Shown piece by piece: positions 16,282 through 25,474 of a stretch of DNA of 64,000 nt (position 1 is its first letter; each line of letters opens with the position of its first letter). Origin of the DNA: Clostridiales bacterium (lineage in GTDB: Bacteria > Bacillota > Clostridia > Oscillospirales > Acutalibacteraceae); the NCBI GenBank assembly GCA_019422525.1, contig JAHZDE010000013.1, forward strand, positions 1 through 64,000, written 5' to 3'. A program made the position numbers and the translations under genes. Under the pieces are notes generated by a model. The model saw nothing but the letters and a program-made list of their open reading frames with translations, was not told where the DNA came from and did not search any database.

Positions 16282-18137
16282 AAGTCACCCACCTCTGGAG
16301 GCTTCTTCTGTTGGGCGGGTTTGTCCGGTACTTTTCGTTCTGCACACTCTCGTTTTGCATCCTCCAGCCGCTCCTTGACGGACGGCTTTTTCTCAGACTT
16401 GTTTTTACGTGCCGCATCTTTGGCTTTTTCCACTTCCTCGCCACGACGACCGTTGTTGATGACTCCGTCGATCATCCCATAGTCATCTTCCAGTGTCATC
16501 TCGGCGGCGCGCAGCGGATTTTCCGGCTCCACAGGGATGGATACAAGCTGGCCGTTGATGTTGGCAAACAGTTCCGGCTTTTTGAATTGCTCAGTGTACT
16601 TTTGAATCATTTCCGGAGGCAGCGATGTGAAATTCTCTTCTCCCAGACCCACCACCAAGAAGGTGCCAACCACAATGTCATAAATCTCCCCATGCTCGTC
16701 CCGGAGAGAACGGTTCAGCTCCAGGCCAATAAGTTTGCCTTCGTCGTTCAACACCAGTCCTACCGGATCGGCAAAGGGATAAGAGGCGGCAATATCGCCG
16801 CCCACCTCCGCTTGCAGAGAGTGAAGCCCAAGAGCAATTTCCTTCACATAGGGTTCCTTCATGGGTTCCACTACCAGAACAGTTAATTTCTCCGGCGCAG
16901 TATGTTCGTGGGCGTCCCCACTGGGGATGGCAAAGGCACGGCTCCCGTTGGCCATGATGAGATACTTCCCATCCTCGGATTCGTGGTGGAAACCGTATCC
17001 GGCTGCCTCCATCTGTTCCCGATTCATATCTGTCACATGGAAGGTGCCCCTGGGAGTTTGTACCGTTTCGCCGGTATCCCGATCATCCGGGGTGGGCGCC
17101 GCTTGCTGCCCGTATAACCCCGCTTCATACTCCCGACTGGCCTGCTTTGCAAAATCCAGCATCTCGTCCACATGGGATTGGTCAGGATTTTCAATGGCTT
17201 CCCGGATCGTCGCAGAATCTACATCCAGACATTCATCATAGCCGATGGCATCCTTGAACTTCTCAATCTCCGAAGGCAGAAGGTCCTCCGGCGTCTGACC
17301 AAATGCAGCCAGTTTATCAGACAACGCGGAGATACGGCCGGCCATCAGATTCTCAGAGAGTTCTTCCCGTGCTGCTTGTACATCCGGATGTTCAGTGGCA
17401 TACTGCGGATCACGCTGCCGGAAGAGTGCATCTGCATCGTAGGCGATATCCGCAGCCCACTCTTCAATTTCTTCTTCGGGAATATCATCCTGGAAGGTCA
17501 TGACCCGGCACTCGTCCGGGATACTGCCGCGCTCTCCGTCATAATAGATATCAAAGCTGTCACCGGTGTCCCGCACATAGCCAAGATCGGTAAACTCACC
17601 GCCTTCCTCCAGAGCGATGTCCCGGCCATAGGCTTCATAGTCGATGTAGTTGCGCAGATGTTCCGGCACCTGCAGGGCATCCAGTTCCTCGACGTAATAC
17701 CGGCCCAGATCGTCGTGGTCGTGAACGTCAGGGTAAAAGTCATAGCAATCCAGATTCATCGTCAGGTTGATCAGTTCTTCAATGCTGCCGGTATGTTCAC
17801 CAATTTCCAGGGCAGCCTGGAACCGCTCATACTCATCCTGGCTCATGTCATCCAGCTTGGAGGCTAGATAGTTCAGCTCATCCAGATTGGCGTATTCGCC
17901 CAGCAGATCATAGAGGCCGTTCACATAGCAGTCATAGTCCGTGATGAACCATTCCTCATAGGGCTGCCCGAAGTCATCCTTTTCGCCGATTCCGATGCGC
18001 TTAAATACTTTCTGCATTTCTTCCGAGGTGGTGGGAAACTTCACCCACTCTCCCACAAGGGCGCCTTCATTGTACTTGCCCAGATTGGTGATGAACGCGG
18101 CAAAGGGATAATCTTTGTTGTAATCATAGTAGGGCAT
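16278..18137 (-). CDS. ArdA-type antirestriction protein fused to a DUF3846-like domain
   Basis: 619 residues, GGAGGTGTTACC before the ATG. Residues 1-165 are acidic and ArdA-like (FAAFITNLGKYNEGALVGEW, YDCYVNGLYDLLGEYANLDE, LNYLASKL). ArdA mimics B-form DNA to block type I restriction. Residues from about 430 carry a DUF3846-like domain (LVVEPMKEPYVKEIALGL, then ADPVGLVLNDEGKLIGLELN), which recurs in the element B gene at 42430-43866. Near the C-terminus MIDGVINN matches FDGIINN in the element B gene at 59080. It should protect the element on entry into a new host. Confidence 0.8.
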   Translation of the reverse strand: MPYYDYNKDYPFAAFITNLGKYNEGALVGEWVKFPTTSEEMQKVFKRIGIGEKDDFGQPYEEWFITDYDCYVNGLYDLLGEYANLDELNYLASKLDDMSQDEYERFQAALEIGEHTGSIEELINLTMNLDCYDFYPDVHDHDDLGRYYVEELDALQVPEHLRNYIDYEAYGRDIALEEGGEFTDLGYVRDTGDSFDIYYDGERGSIPDECRVMTFQDDIPEEEIEEWAADIAYDADALFRQRDPQYATEHPDVQAAREELSENLMAGRISALSDKLAAFGQTPEDLLPSEIEKFKDAIGYDECLDVDSATIREAIENPDQSHVDEMLDFAKQASREYEAGLYGQQAAPTPDDRDTGETVQTPRGTFHVTDMNREQMEAAGYGFHHESEDGKYLIMANGSRAFAIPSGDAHEHTAPEKLTVLVVEPMKEPYVKEIALGLHSLQAEVGGDIAASYPFADPVGLVLNDEGKLIGLELNRSLRDEHGEIYDIVVGTFLVVGLGEENFTSLPPEMIQKYTEQFKKPELFANINGQLVSIPVEPENPLRAAEMTLEDDYGMIDGVINNGRRGEEVEKAKDAARKNKSEKKPSVKERLEDAKRECAERKVPDKPAQQKKPPEVGDL

Positions 18138-18149
18138 GGTAACACCTCC

Positions 18150-18671
18150 TTACAGTTCCGGTGTGGACTTTTTCTGATAGGGTTGTACCTTGTTCGAAAG
18201 TGAAGACGCTTTCCGGCTCTGCTCCAGCTGCTCCTTGATAGAAAGCTTTTTCTCGGCCTGCATTTCTCTGGGGCGTTCATGTACCCACTCGTTGCCGGAA
18301 AGGGCAAGATAGCCGTGCCTTGTAAAGCAGCCCTGTTCTTCCTGCATGGCAAATTCCCCGAAAGGAACAGGGTCAATAGCATCCAACAGCTTCGGAGGCA
18401 AAAGAACATCCAAATGCTGTGCCAGATACCGCCAGCCCACATCTTCCACCTTACTGATGTTGGGCTCCAGAACAAAATATCCTGTGTTGGCGGGAAACTC
18501 ACGGAACTGTTCCAAGGTGGTCAGTCGATGCGGTGACTCCTGGACTGCGGCCAGCAGATCGCGTTCCGTCGGAGACAGCCTTGCCAGTGCCTTGGCTGCC
18601 GCGTTCAGTTCGCTTGCGTCACTGCCAGAGGGAATCATGTGCCGCATAAAGTCAGTGTTAGAGTTGCTCAT
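18150..18671 (-). CDS. ICE accessory protein of unknown function
   Basis: 173 residues, AAAGGAG before the ATG. The start of the protein has LNAAAKALARLSPTERDLL, the middle PPKLLDAIDPVPFGEFAMQE, and the end is basic and coiled (EKKLSIKEQLEQSRKASS). That tail resembles the end of the ArdA fusion downstream, which has KKPSVKERLEDAKRE. It is co-transcribed between topB and the ArdA fusion. No confident family; a link to antirestriction functions is inferred from position. Confidence 0.65.
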   Translation of the reverse strand: MSNSNTDFMRHMIPSGSDASELNAAAKALARLSPTERDLLAAVQESPHRLTTLEQFREFPANTGYFVLEPNISKVEDVGWRYLAQHLDVLLPPKLLDAIDPVPFGEFAMQEEQGCFTRHGYLALSGNEWVHERPREMQAEKKLSIKEQLEQSRKASSLSNKVQPYQKKSTPEL

Positions 18672-18719
18672 GCCATCTCCTTTCCAAGATAGACATATGA
18701 AAAGAAAACCGGACAGAAT

Positions 18720-20786
18720 TTACTTTTCGATGCGGTAATTCACATACTTGCCGCCGGTGTCGGCTAGGACAATTGTCCCGTCATAGCTTTTACCGGTTCG
18801 TAGGGAGCGCAGCCCTTTGACCTTCACCTTGCCATCTTTCAGCAAAGCGGCAGCAATTTTAGCGCTAAAGGATTTGCCGCGCTGTTCGAAAAATCGGTCG
18901 TTCTTCCACATGACAAACTGACAGGCCCGGTCGGAACAGGCATAGTTCTTTTTGCCCTCATAGACCGGATTGCCGCAGCGGGGACAAATCCCAATCGTTT
19001 TGCGCTCCGGTTGGAACAGCTTTTGTCCATCCTCGGAAATATTGGAGTAGTTTCGCACCAGCTCTGTTGCCATTGCTTCGATCCCCGTCATGAAATCACC
19101 CGGCGATGTCTGGCCCTTCGCCATCTCGTTCAACTGGTGCTCCCAATCCGCTGTCAGCTTGGGAGATGTCAGTAACTCCGGCAGCACGGTAACCAGATTG
19201 ACGCCTGCCTTTGTGGGGATAAGGTTCTTGCCCTTGCGCTCCACAAACCCGCCGGATACCAACTTCTCAATGATGGCCGCACGAGTCGCCGGGGTGCCCA
19301 GTCCTTTGCGCTCTGCTTCCTCCGGCATATCTTCCTTGCCTGCGCTCTCCATGGCCGACAACAGAGTGCCCTCGGTGTAGGGCTTGGGCGGCGAAGTGAA
19401 GTGTTCAGTGACCGATGCGGTGACTGACTCAAAGACCTGCCCCTCCGTCAAGGCAGGAAGGGCGCCTTCTGCATCTTCATTTTCCGTCTTTTCCTTCAGG
19501 GAAGATTGGAACACTTCCTGGATAGTCCGCCAGCCTTGGGAAAGCACTTGCTTTCCCTTTGCCGTGAAAGTGTGTCCTCCACACTCAAAAGTGGCTGTGA
19601 CCGTCTCATACACGAAAGGCTCCGCTACCGCACACAACAGCTTGCAGCAGACCAGCAGCAGAAGTTTCCGCTCGCCCACAGGAAGAGCGGATATATACGC
19701 CTTATCCAGCTCCAGTGTGGGAATCAGCGCATGGTGATCGGATACCGCCTTGTCATTTACCAGTACAGCAACATCGGGGAAAAACTCCGCACAGGTATCG
19801 AAGGGCGGCACCCGCGCCGCTAGACGAAGAACCACAGAGGTGGTCTCGGCCATGTCGCCGGTCAGATAGCGGCTATCCGTCCGGGGATAGGTCAGCAGTT
19901 TCTTCTCGTAGAGCGACTGGGCATAGTCCAAGGTTTGCTTGGCTGTGTAACCGAACATCCGGTTTGCTTCCCGCTGCAAGGTGGTCAGGTCATACAGCTT
20001 GGGCGACTTCTCAGTCTTTTTCTCACGAACCAGGGATACACATACGGCCCGCTGTCCATCGCAGGCGTCCCGGATGGCCTGCGCTTCCTCCGGTGAGGCA
20101 ATACGCTCGCTGACGGCCTCGGCGCTGCCCAGCTTCAGCCGTACATGATGATATTTCTCCTTGCGAAAAAGCGTGATTTTACTGTTCCGCTCAGCCAGCA
20201 TCGCCAGGGTGGGCGTCTGCACCCGGCCCACATTCAAAGTGCGGTGATAGAGGACGGAAAACAGACGGCTTGCATTGATGCCAATCAGCCAGTCAGCCTT
20301 TTGGCGGCAGAGTGCCGATTGGTAAAGAGCATCATAGTTTGTGCCGGGCCGCAAGTCGGAAAAGCCTTTCCGGATTGCTGCGTCCTCCATGGAAGAAATC
20401 CAGAGTCGGGAAAAGGGTTTGGCGCACCCGGCTACTTCATATACCAGCCGGAAGATCAGTTCACCCTCGCGGCCCGCGTCACAGGCGTTGACCAGTTCCG
20501 TCACATCGGGGCGTTCCATCAGCGATTGCAGGACATGGAACTGGGCGGCCTTTCCCTCAGACACCACATAGCGGAAAGGTTGGGGCAGTATGGGAAGGTC
20601 TTCATACCGCCACTTTTTGTATCGCTCATCGTAGGCGGCTGCGTCTGCCAGTCCCACCAGATGGCCGATGCACCAGGAGATCAGCCAGCCACCGCCCTCA
20701 AAATAGCCGTCGGCCCTGGATGTGACGCCCAGGGCCGACGCGATACTCTTGGCTACGCTCGGCTTTTCGCAGATGATTAGTTTCAA
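18720..20786 (-). CDS. topB: DNA topoisomerase III (type IA) of element A
   Basis: 688 residues from a TTG preceded by GGAG. The TOPRIM domain begins LIICEKPSVAKSIASALG and contains DAGREGELIFR. The active-site tyrosine is in LLTYPRTDSRYL. A C-terminal zinc ribbon has CPRCG and CSDRACQF. Type IA topoisomerases of conjugative elements are thought to help decatenate or re-circularise transferred DNA. A diverged homologue at 54384-56501 occupies the same place in element B. Confidence 0.95.
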   Translation of the reverse strand: MKLIICEKPSVAKSIASALGVTSRADGYFEGGGWLISWCIGHLVGLADAAAYDERYKKWRYEDLPILPQPFRYVVSEGKAAQFHVLQSLMERPDVTELVNACDAGREGELIFRLVYEVAGCAKPFSRLWISSMEDAAIRKGFSDLRPGTNYDALYQSALCRQKADWLIGINASRLFSVLYHRTLNVGRVQTPTLAMLAERNSKITLFRKEKYHHVRLKLGSAEAVSERIASPEEAQAIRDACDGQRAVCVSLVREKKTEKSPKLYDLTTLQREANRMFGYTAKQTLDYAQSLYEKKLLTYPRTDSRYLTGDMAETTSVVLRLAARVPPFDTCAEFFPDVAVLVNDKAVSDHHALIPTLELDKAYISALPVGERKLLLLVCCKLLCAVAEPFVYETVTATFECGGHTFTAKGKQVLSQGWRTIQEVFQSSLKEKTENEDAEGALPALTEGQVFESVTASVTEHFTSPPKPYTEGTLLSAMESAGKEDMPEEAERKGLGTPATRAAIIEKLVSGGFVERKGKNLIPTKAGVNLVTVLPELLTSPKLTADWEHQLNEMAKGQTSPGDFMTGIEAMATELVRNYSNISEDGQKLFQPERKTIGICPRCGNPVYEGKKNYACSDRACQFVMWKNDRFFEQRGKSFSAKIAAALLKDGKVKVKGLRSLRTGKSYDGTIVLADTGGKYVNYRIEK

Positions 20787-20815
20787 TAGAACTCCTTCTT
20801 ACACTTGTTAAAGAA

Positions 20816-20844
20816 TTGATTTTTAATGACTTAAACATTATAAT
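20816..20844 (+). promoter_or_regulatory. Promoter of the Shedu-like gene
   Basis: TTGATT (20816-20821), 17 bases, TATAAT (20839-20844), 31 bases before the GTG start. It gives the cargo gene its own promoter, independent of the minus transfer operon. Confidence 0.8.
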
Positions 20845-20874
20845 TACGACAAAAATATATTAGGAGATGTGATT

Positions 20875-21747
20875 GTGTTCGAAAAAAAGTATGAAATGGC
20901 CCAAAATCCACCCGCACCAATATCATGGGAAGAATATTCTAATAAAAGTTATATAGAATACCAAAAACTTCTTCGGGATCATGGAGATGACGAGGCTGTT
21001 TTCCAGAGGTTTTTTGAGAAAAATCCTTCCTTTGTTCCGGGCGCATTTGAACTGTCTGCTCCATCGGGGCATTATCCATTTACACAGTCATTGATTTCCG
21101 AGCCAAAACTCCGCGGCGCTCTTTTTGACCGTATTCCAGATTTTATTTGGCTGGCGCAGGATAGTCTATCTTTTACTCCGGTATTAATTGAGATTGAAAG
21201 GCCAAACAAAAAAACTTTTACAAGCACTGGTACGCAGACTGCTGAGCTAAGTCAAGCACTTGGCCAGATTGCAGAATGGAAGTCTATTCTTGGGAATGCT
21301 GTAAACATTCTTACATTTTACGACTGTTTTAGAATTCCAGAAAGGATGAGAAAGAAAAAATTTTCACCTCAGTACGCTCTTATTTATGGAAGAAGGGCCG
21401 AATTCGAGTCTGATCCATTTTTAACGCAGAAACGTGCCAATCTTGCTCCAGAAGGCGTCAAACTCATTTCATTTGATAGATTGCATCCCGATCCCAACGC
21501 AATTGATCTATTGTGTACAACTTTGTCTCATGGAGTATATGAAGTGAAAACTATACCGCCTTTTTACAGATACTCGCCTATGACGGCTGATAATCTCTCT
21601 GTTGTAACTGGATTTAAAGATGCCATTCCCAACATTGAATATATATCTGACGAACGCAAAAAGTTTCTCCAGGATAGATATAGTTATTGGGAAAATTATG
21701 GAAAAATCGAAAGCAAGGGTATTATGTATAATTGTGATCATGAATGA
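20875..21747 (+). CDS. Shedu-like (DUF4263) defence nuclease
   Basis: 290 residues from the GTG at 20875 with AGGAGA seven bases upstream. The pattern VFQRFFEKNPSFVPGAFEL (43-61), then RIPDF (Asp89), LIEIERP (Glu106, Glu108) and QALGQIAEW is that of the Shedu/SduA nuclease domain of the PD-(D/E)xK fold. Shedu is a single-gene anti-phage system in which the nuclease acts after a trigger. The usual lysine of ExK is an arginine or shifted here (EIER). The gene is AT-rich, has its own promoter and runs against the transfer operon, between DUF4366 and topB. Confidence 0.78.
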   Translation: MFEKKYEMAQNPPAPISWEEYSNKSYIEYQKLLRDHGDDEAVFQRFFEKNPSFVPGAFELSAPSGHYPFTQSLISEPKLRGALFDRIPDFIWLAQDSLSFTPVLIEIERPNKKTFTSTGTQTAELSQALGQIAEWKSILGNAVNILTFYDCFRIPERMRKKKFSPQYALIYGRRAEFESDPFLTQKRANLAPEGVKLISFDRLHPDPNAIDLLCTTLSHGVYEVKTIPPFYRYSPMTADNLSVVTGFKDAIPNIEYISDERKKFLQDRYSYWENYGKIESKGIMYNCDHE

Positions 21748-21783
21748 GGTAGATAGTTGAAAATATTACAATCTATTAATTGC

Positions 21784-22515
21784 TTATTCCCCTTCGACTT
21801 TACTTTCTGATAGTTCTGAGATCTCCTCGTCCTGAAACTCATAATCATCGGGATCACTGCTGGCCTTGGGAGCCTGGTTGGGACGGATAAACTTGATATA
21901 AACGAAAGCACCGGCACCGGCCAAAGCAACCAGAAGAACAATGAGCATCAGTACAGCAGTGCTACCGTTGGATGTCTCTTCCTCCGGTTCCGGTTCGGGC
22001 TCCGGCTCCATCCCAGCACAGCCATTCATGTCAAGGCTACATACTTTACAGGCTGTGTTGACGGCTCCGGGTTCACATTTCTCCGTGCAAGTACACACAA
22101 CGGGAGTCTCGGGTGTTCCACCATCCTCCATGAGTGCCATCAGGTCTTGTTCATCCACCTGGTTGAGGAAGTGGACGGCGGTTTCTTTGTCTTCATTGGC
22201 CCGGTCAATCAGAATATAAAAGTAGTTGCCAGCCTTGGTGGTGACGGTAATGAGCTGCTTATCCCCGTAATAGTCATCCACCAATGTAGCGTTGCCTTCC
22301 GGGGTCAACGGTTGCCCCTCCGGTTCCATGCCGCCGGTGACCGGCTCCTCTGTGGGTTCCGGCACAGGTGTAGTCTCCGATGTTTCGGGAGCAGGTGTGG
22401 CGGTGTAATAGGGTTCATTTTCTCCGCCGGTGGCAAATGCCGGAACAGAAAAAGCCACAGCAAACAGGAGCACGGCCGCCAGCGCCGCACAAAGACGGGC
22501 ATACATCTCAGTCAT
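21784..22515 (-). CDS. DUF4366 (CD1107-family) membrane protein
   Basis: About 243 residues. N-terminal signal segment (LCAALAAVLLFAVAF, then VPAFA), an extracytoplasmic Pro/Glu-rich spacer, the core LTPEGNATLVDDYYGDKQLI and YFYILIDR, a Cys-rich stretch (CTCTEKCEPG), one transmembrane helix (TAVLMLIVLLVALAGAGAFV) and an acidic cytoplasmic tail. It belongs to the cell-envelope part of the clostridial transfer system. Several ATGs overlap the end of the DUF4315 gene; 22515 is a choice, not a proof. The same protein is at 52302-53021 in element B. Confidence 0.85.
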   Translation of the reverse strand: MTEMYARLCAALAAVLLFAVAFSVPAFATGGENEPYYTATPAPETSETTPVPEPTEEPVTGGMEPEGQPLTPEGNATLVDDYYGDKQLITVTTKAGNYFYILIDRANEDKETAVHFLNQVDEQDLMALMEDGGTPETPVVCTCTEKCEPGAVNTACKVCSLDMNGCAGMEPEPEPEPEEETSNGSTAVLMLIVLLVALAGAGAFVYIKFIRPNQAPKASSDPDDYEFQDEEISELSESKVEGE

Positions 22516-22792
22516 TCTCATCTTCCGCGTCCTCCATCTCATCATCGTTGGGAGCGGCTGCCGCTTCGGCTTCCATCATGCCCTCCGGGAGCTTGATCAG
22601 GCCGCTGGCGTAGGCCTTGAGGAAGACGGTCAGTTCCTTGCTGTCCATCTTCACGGCCTTGACCATGCGTGCAATTTCCAGATTTTCGGTTTCGGTGAGT
22701 TCATCCTCCAGCTCCCGAAGCCGTTTCTGCTGGGTGGCGATTTTCTCCTTGACCTTTTCGATGTCGCGGCGGATCTTCTCAACAGTTGCCAT
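22508..22792 (-). CDS. DUF4315-family coiled-coil protein
   Basis: 94 residues from the ATG at 22792 with GGAAAGGAG upstream. The first half is a coiled coil (IRRDIEKVKEKIATQQKRL), then KMDSKELTVFLKAYASGL, and the tail is acidic. Such proteins sit between the NlpC/P60 and DUF4366 genes in clostridial ICEs, as in element B at 52046. The role in transfer is not known. Confidence 0.83.
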   Translation of the reverse strand: MATVEKIRRDIEKVKEKIATQQKRLRELEDELTETENLEIARMVKAVKMDSKELTVFLKAYASGLIKLPEGMMEAEAAAAPNDDEMEDAEDEND

Positions 22793-23537
22793 GTGTGCAG
22801 TGCTCCTTTCCAAAGCGTTCTTTCCATGAATAGTTGCGGCCCAATCCCTGGACGGTTTTGAGATTGGGGCGGGCGTTTTCTTCCAGTGCAAGCGCGCGGA
22901 GGAACAAATCTGGGTGGTGTTCCCGTAGATCGATGATTTCGTTGGCCTTCATGCTGGGGCAGAAGAAACAGGAGGATTTGCCCGGTTGCGGCAGGCCTTC
23001 AGCTTCGATGGCTTCCAGACAGACAGCCCGGTCCCAGCCCCATTCCATCAGCGGATACCATTTGCTGTACTTGGGGTCGGAGAGATCCTGCAATTTAACC
23101 TTGTCGCGGCGGTAACCTTCACCGGCATCATAGCCTACAAACTTGACCACCCGTTTCCCGGCGGCCCAGGTTCTCCGGCAGGGCGGGTATCGGTTGCAGA
23201 ACTTATCCTGTGGACCGATTTTGTGCTTCAGCGAACAGCGCTTGAAGCCGTAAGCAATGGACGGCAAGGTGCCGCTTTGCAGACATTCCTGCTCTAGCGT
23301 CAGCCGCTTTCCGTCCCGAGTGGTCTTATACACTCTGGTGATGGCGGGCATCCCGTGGCTTTTCAGCCAATCGTCCATGATATCCAGATAGGCATAGGTG
23401 TGGGGATGTTCGGCGCCGGTATCGGCAAACAGAATCAGGTCTACCGGAATGTGGTGCTGATGCAGCCCAATCAAAAGGGCGGTGCTGTTGGCGCCGCCCC
23501 CGTAGGAAACCATGTTGATGGTTGGTTCACCTCCCAT
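22779..23537 (-). CDS. PP-loop ATPase related to PAPS reductase/DndC
   Basis: 252 residues from the ATG at 23537, overlapping the preceding stop (TGATG). The PP-loop appears as VSYGGGANSTALLIG (10-24), followed by DLILFADTGAEHPHTYAYL. Cys residues in RCSLKHKI and SSCFFCPSMK could hold an Fe-S cluster. Family members adenylate substrates for sulfur transfer or reduction; DndC is a DNA-phosphorothioation relative, but no dnd partners are present. This gene has no counterpart in element B. The substrate is unknown. Confidence 0.8.
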   Translation of the reverse strand: MGGEPTINMVSYGGGANSTALLIGLHQHHIPVDLILFADTGAEHPHTYAYLDIMDDWLKSHGMPAITRVYKTTRDGKRLTLEQECLQSGTLPSIAYGFKRCSLKHKIGPQDKFCNRYPPCRRTWAAGKRVVKFVGYDAGEGYRRDKVKLQDLSDPKYSKWYPLMEWGWDRAVCLEAIEAEGLPQPGKSSCFFCPSMKANEIIDLREHHPDLFLRALALEENARPNLKTVQGLGRNYSWKERFGKEHCTHGNC

Positions 23538-25474
23538 CAGCGATACGGCGGTCTGCCGTAGGCGTAAAAGTGTGCTTGCCAATAGCTGGCGTTCAGGTTG
23601 GTGTAAGAAATGGGATCGCCGCAGTGCAGCATCATCCCGTCTCCGGCGTAGATGCCCACGTGGGAGACATTCGGTGTGTCGTAGGTGCCGATAAAGAAGA
23701 CAAGGTCGCCCGGCTGCGGAGTCGCCACCGGTGTGGAGATGTTGTAGAGCCCCTGGGCGGTCAAGCGGCCAGTGTTGCAGACACCGCTGTTGGTGAGAAC
23801 ATAGCTGACAAAACCGGAACAGTCAAAGGAAGTTTCCGGGCTGGAACCACCCCATACATAGGGATAGCCAAGGTACTTTTCCGCCTCGGTCATCAGGGCG
23901 GAAAACCGTTCATTGCTCAGATATTCAGCGGGAATATCCCAGGCAGTGGGCGGGTTTTCTATGTACTTGTCTACATAACCGGAGGATGCAAACAGGTCGG
24001 GACGGTTACCCAGTGTGGACATATAGGTGGCGTAGAGGGAAAGCTGGCCTTCGCTCATGATGTAGACCGGTACATGGGAAAGGTCGAAGTTTTCCAGCGT
24101 GACATAGCAGATTGTCCAGGTATATGGAACTTCTTCCTCGTACTCGTATTCCTCGTTGGTGGTTTCTCCGGTCACCGGGTCAGTTACCGGTCGTGTCCCG
24201 GTTCGGGTCTCTGTGCGGTACCGCGTTTCTTCCGTTACCGTTTCGGTGAGGATGTATTGCTGGTCAAATAGCATCTCCAAGTCACTCTGAACATCTGCCA
24301 GTGTGAAGACACCCTCATGCAGGGCCGACAGAATAGACAACAAAACATAAGGATCATGCCCGATTTCATCCAGCTCAAAATGGAACTCATCATAATCGTG
24401 GGTGGTTTCGTAGGTGTCGAGATACTCCTGAAGCTCCGCTTCCATTTCGCAGTAAGCGGCCTCAGCACCGGTAAGGTCGGCGTCTTCGGAAAGATAGGAG
24501 GATGCCGCCATTGCGGAGGAGCTGCTCCCGAACATGGAAGTGCAGGACTGCATGATGCCCATCACAAAGAGAAGCATCAAACCAAGGCCACCGAAGATCA
24601 GAAGGCCGCGCCGGTGCCGTACTACAAAATCAGCCATCTTCTGAGCGATCGTTTTACCGACCTTTTTGGCTGCTGCTGCGCCGGACTGTGCTGCTTTGCT
24701 TGCGGCCTGGGTTGCGTTTCCGCCAGCCCGATACGCCGCCGCATACTGCTTTTGTAGACGCTTTTTCTGCCACAGGCGGGATATGGGATTGCTGAAGGCA
24801 AGCTGCGGATTATCCGCAACGGACTTCTGCCAGTAGAAGTCGGCGTTGGATTTTAGCGCGGCCTGTTCCGCCTTCTTTACATCGCGCCAGGGCTTCAGCT
24901 TGTGGTCGGCCTTTGCCTGATGAAGGCGGCGCCCTCCGAAGCTTACGGCCTTTTCCAGCTGCCGTTCGCCCATATGGCCTGCCTGTGTACCCACATTGTC
25001 TTGTTCCACTTCACCGACTTTGCTGTGAAGGGCAGATTTCACTTCCTGCAATGGCCGTGCCAGTGGATTGCCGCGCCCCATACCGGGGCGCTTGGCCGGA
25101 AGAGCATCCTTGGCGGCATCCAGCTTGTCGGCGGCTTTGTTGGATTTGCGGATCGCCTTTTGCAGCTCCGGCGCAGCCCGTTCCTCTTCGGTGAACTGCA
25201 ATCGGGAACTGGGGCGCTCCTGAGCGGCTTCTCCATCCCGGTAGGTACGGCGCCGCTTGCGCCGCTTCTTCTTGGCGTGACGCCGTTCCAGCCAACCACC
25301 GGCCTCGTCCTCCACCCGGCGAGCAGCCCTTGCGGTGTCATGAGCAGGAGTATAGTCCTGCTCCGCCGGGCGGTCTGAGGCTTGGGTGGTTTCACCGGTC
25401 ACAAGATTTACCGTGATGGCGCCGTCGTGGGTCATCTTCTGTGCCTCTTTTTCAGAGGCTTTCCATTCCTGCAA
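23537..25474 (-). CDS. NlpC/P60 peptidoglycan hydrolase of the transfer apparatus (CD1108-like)
   Basis: 645 residues from a TTG with GGAGG nine bases upstream (an ATG at 25435 is possible). A long basic Ala/Lys-rich cytoplasmic part is followed by one membrane helix (LLIFGGLGLMLLFVMGIMQS near 300). An extracellular region ends in an NlpC/P60 domain with the catalytic Cys in SFDCSGFVSYV and His in NVSHVGIYAGDG. It probably opens the cell wall for the secretion channel, like VirB1-type lysozymes. The same architecture is at 50275-52032. Confidence 0.92.
   Translation of the reverse strand: MQEWKASEKEAQKMTHDGAITVNLVTGETTQASDRPAEQDYTPAHDTARAARRVEDEAGGWLERRHAKKKRRKRRRTYRDGEAAQERPSSRLQFTEEERAAPELQKAIRKSNKAADKLDAAKDALPAKRPGMGRGNPLARPLQEVKSALHSKVGEVEQDNVGTQAGHMGERQLEKAVSFGGRRLHQAKADHKLKPWRDVKKAEQAALKSNADFYWQKSVADNPQLAFSNPISRLWQKKRLQKQYAAAYRAGGNATQAASKAAQSGAAAAKKVGKTIAQKMADFVVRHRRGLLIFGGLGLMLLFVMGIMQSCTSMFGSSSSAMAASSYLSEDADLTGAEAAYCEMEAELQEYLDTYETTHDYDEFHFELDEIGHDPYVLLSILSALHEGVFTLADVQSDLEMLFDQQYILTETVTEETRYRTETRTGTRPVTDPVTGETTNEEYEYEEEVPYTWTICYVTLENFDLSHVPVYIMSEGQLSLYATYMSTLGNRPDLFASSGYVDKYIENPPTAWDIPAEYLSNERFSALMTEAEKYLGYPYVWGGSSPETSFDCSGFVSYVLTNSGVCNTGRLTAQGLYNISTPVATPQPGDLVFFIGTYDTPNVSHVGIYAGDGMMLHCGDPISYTNLNASYWQAHFYAYGRPPYR

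Noticed and set aside
24160..24220. Low-complexity Thr/Glu/Tyr repeats in both NlpC/P60 proteins as possible recoding or repeat element
   Set aside because: The same segment occurs in both ICE homologues, so it is a conserved protein feature and not a DNA repeat.
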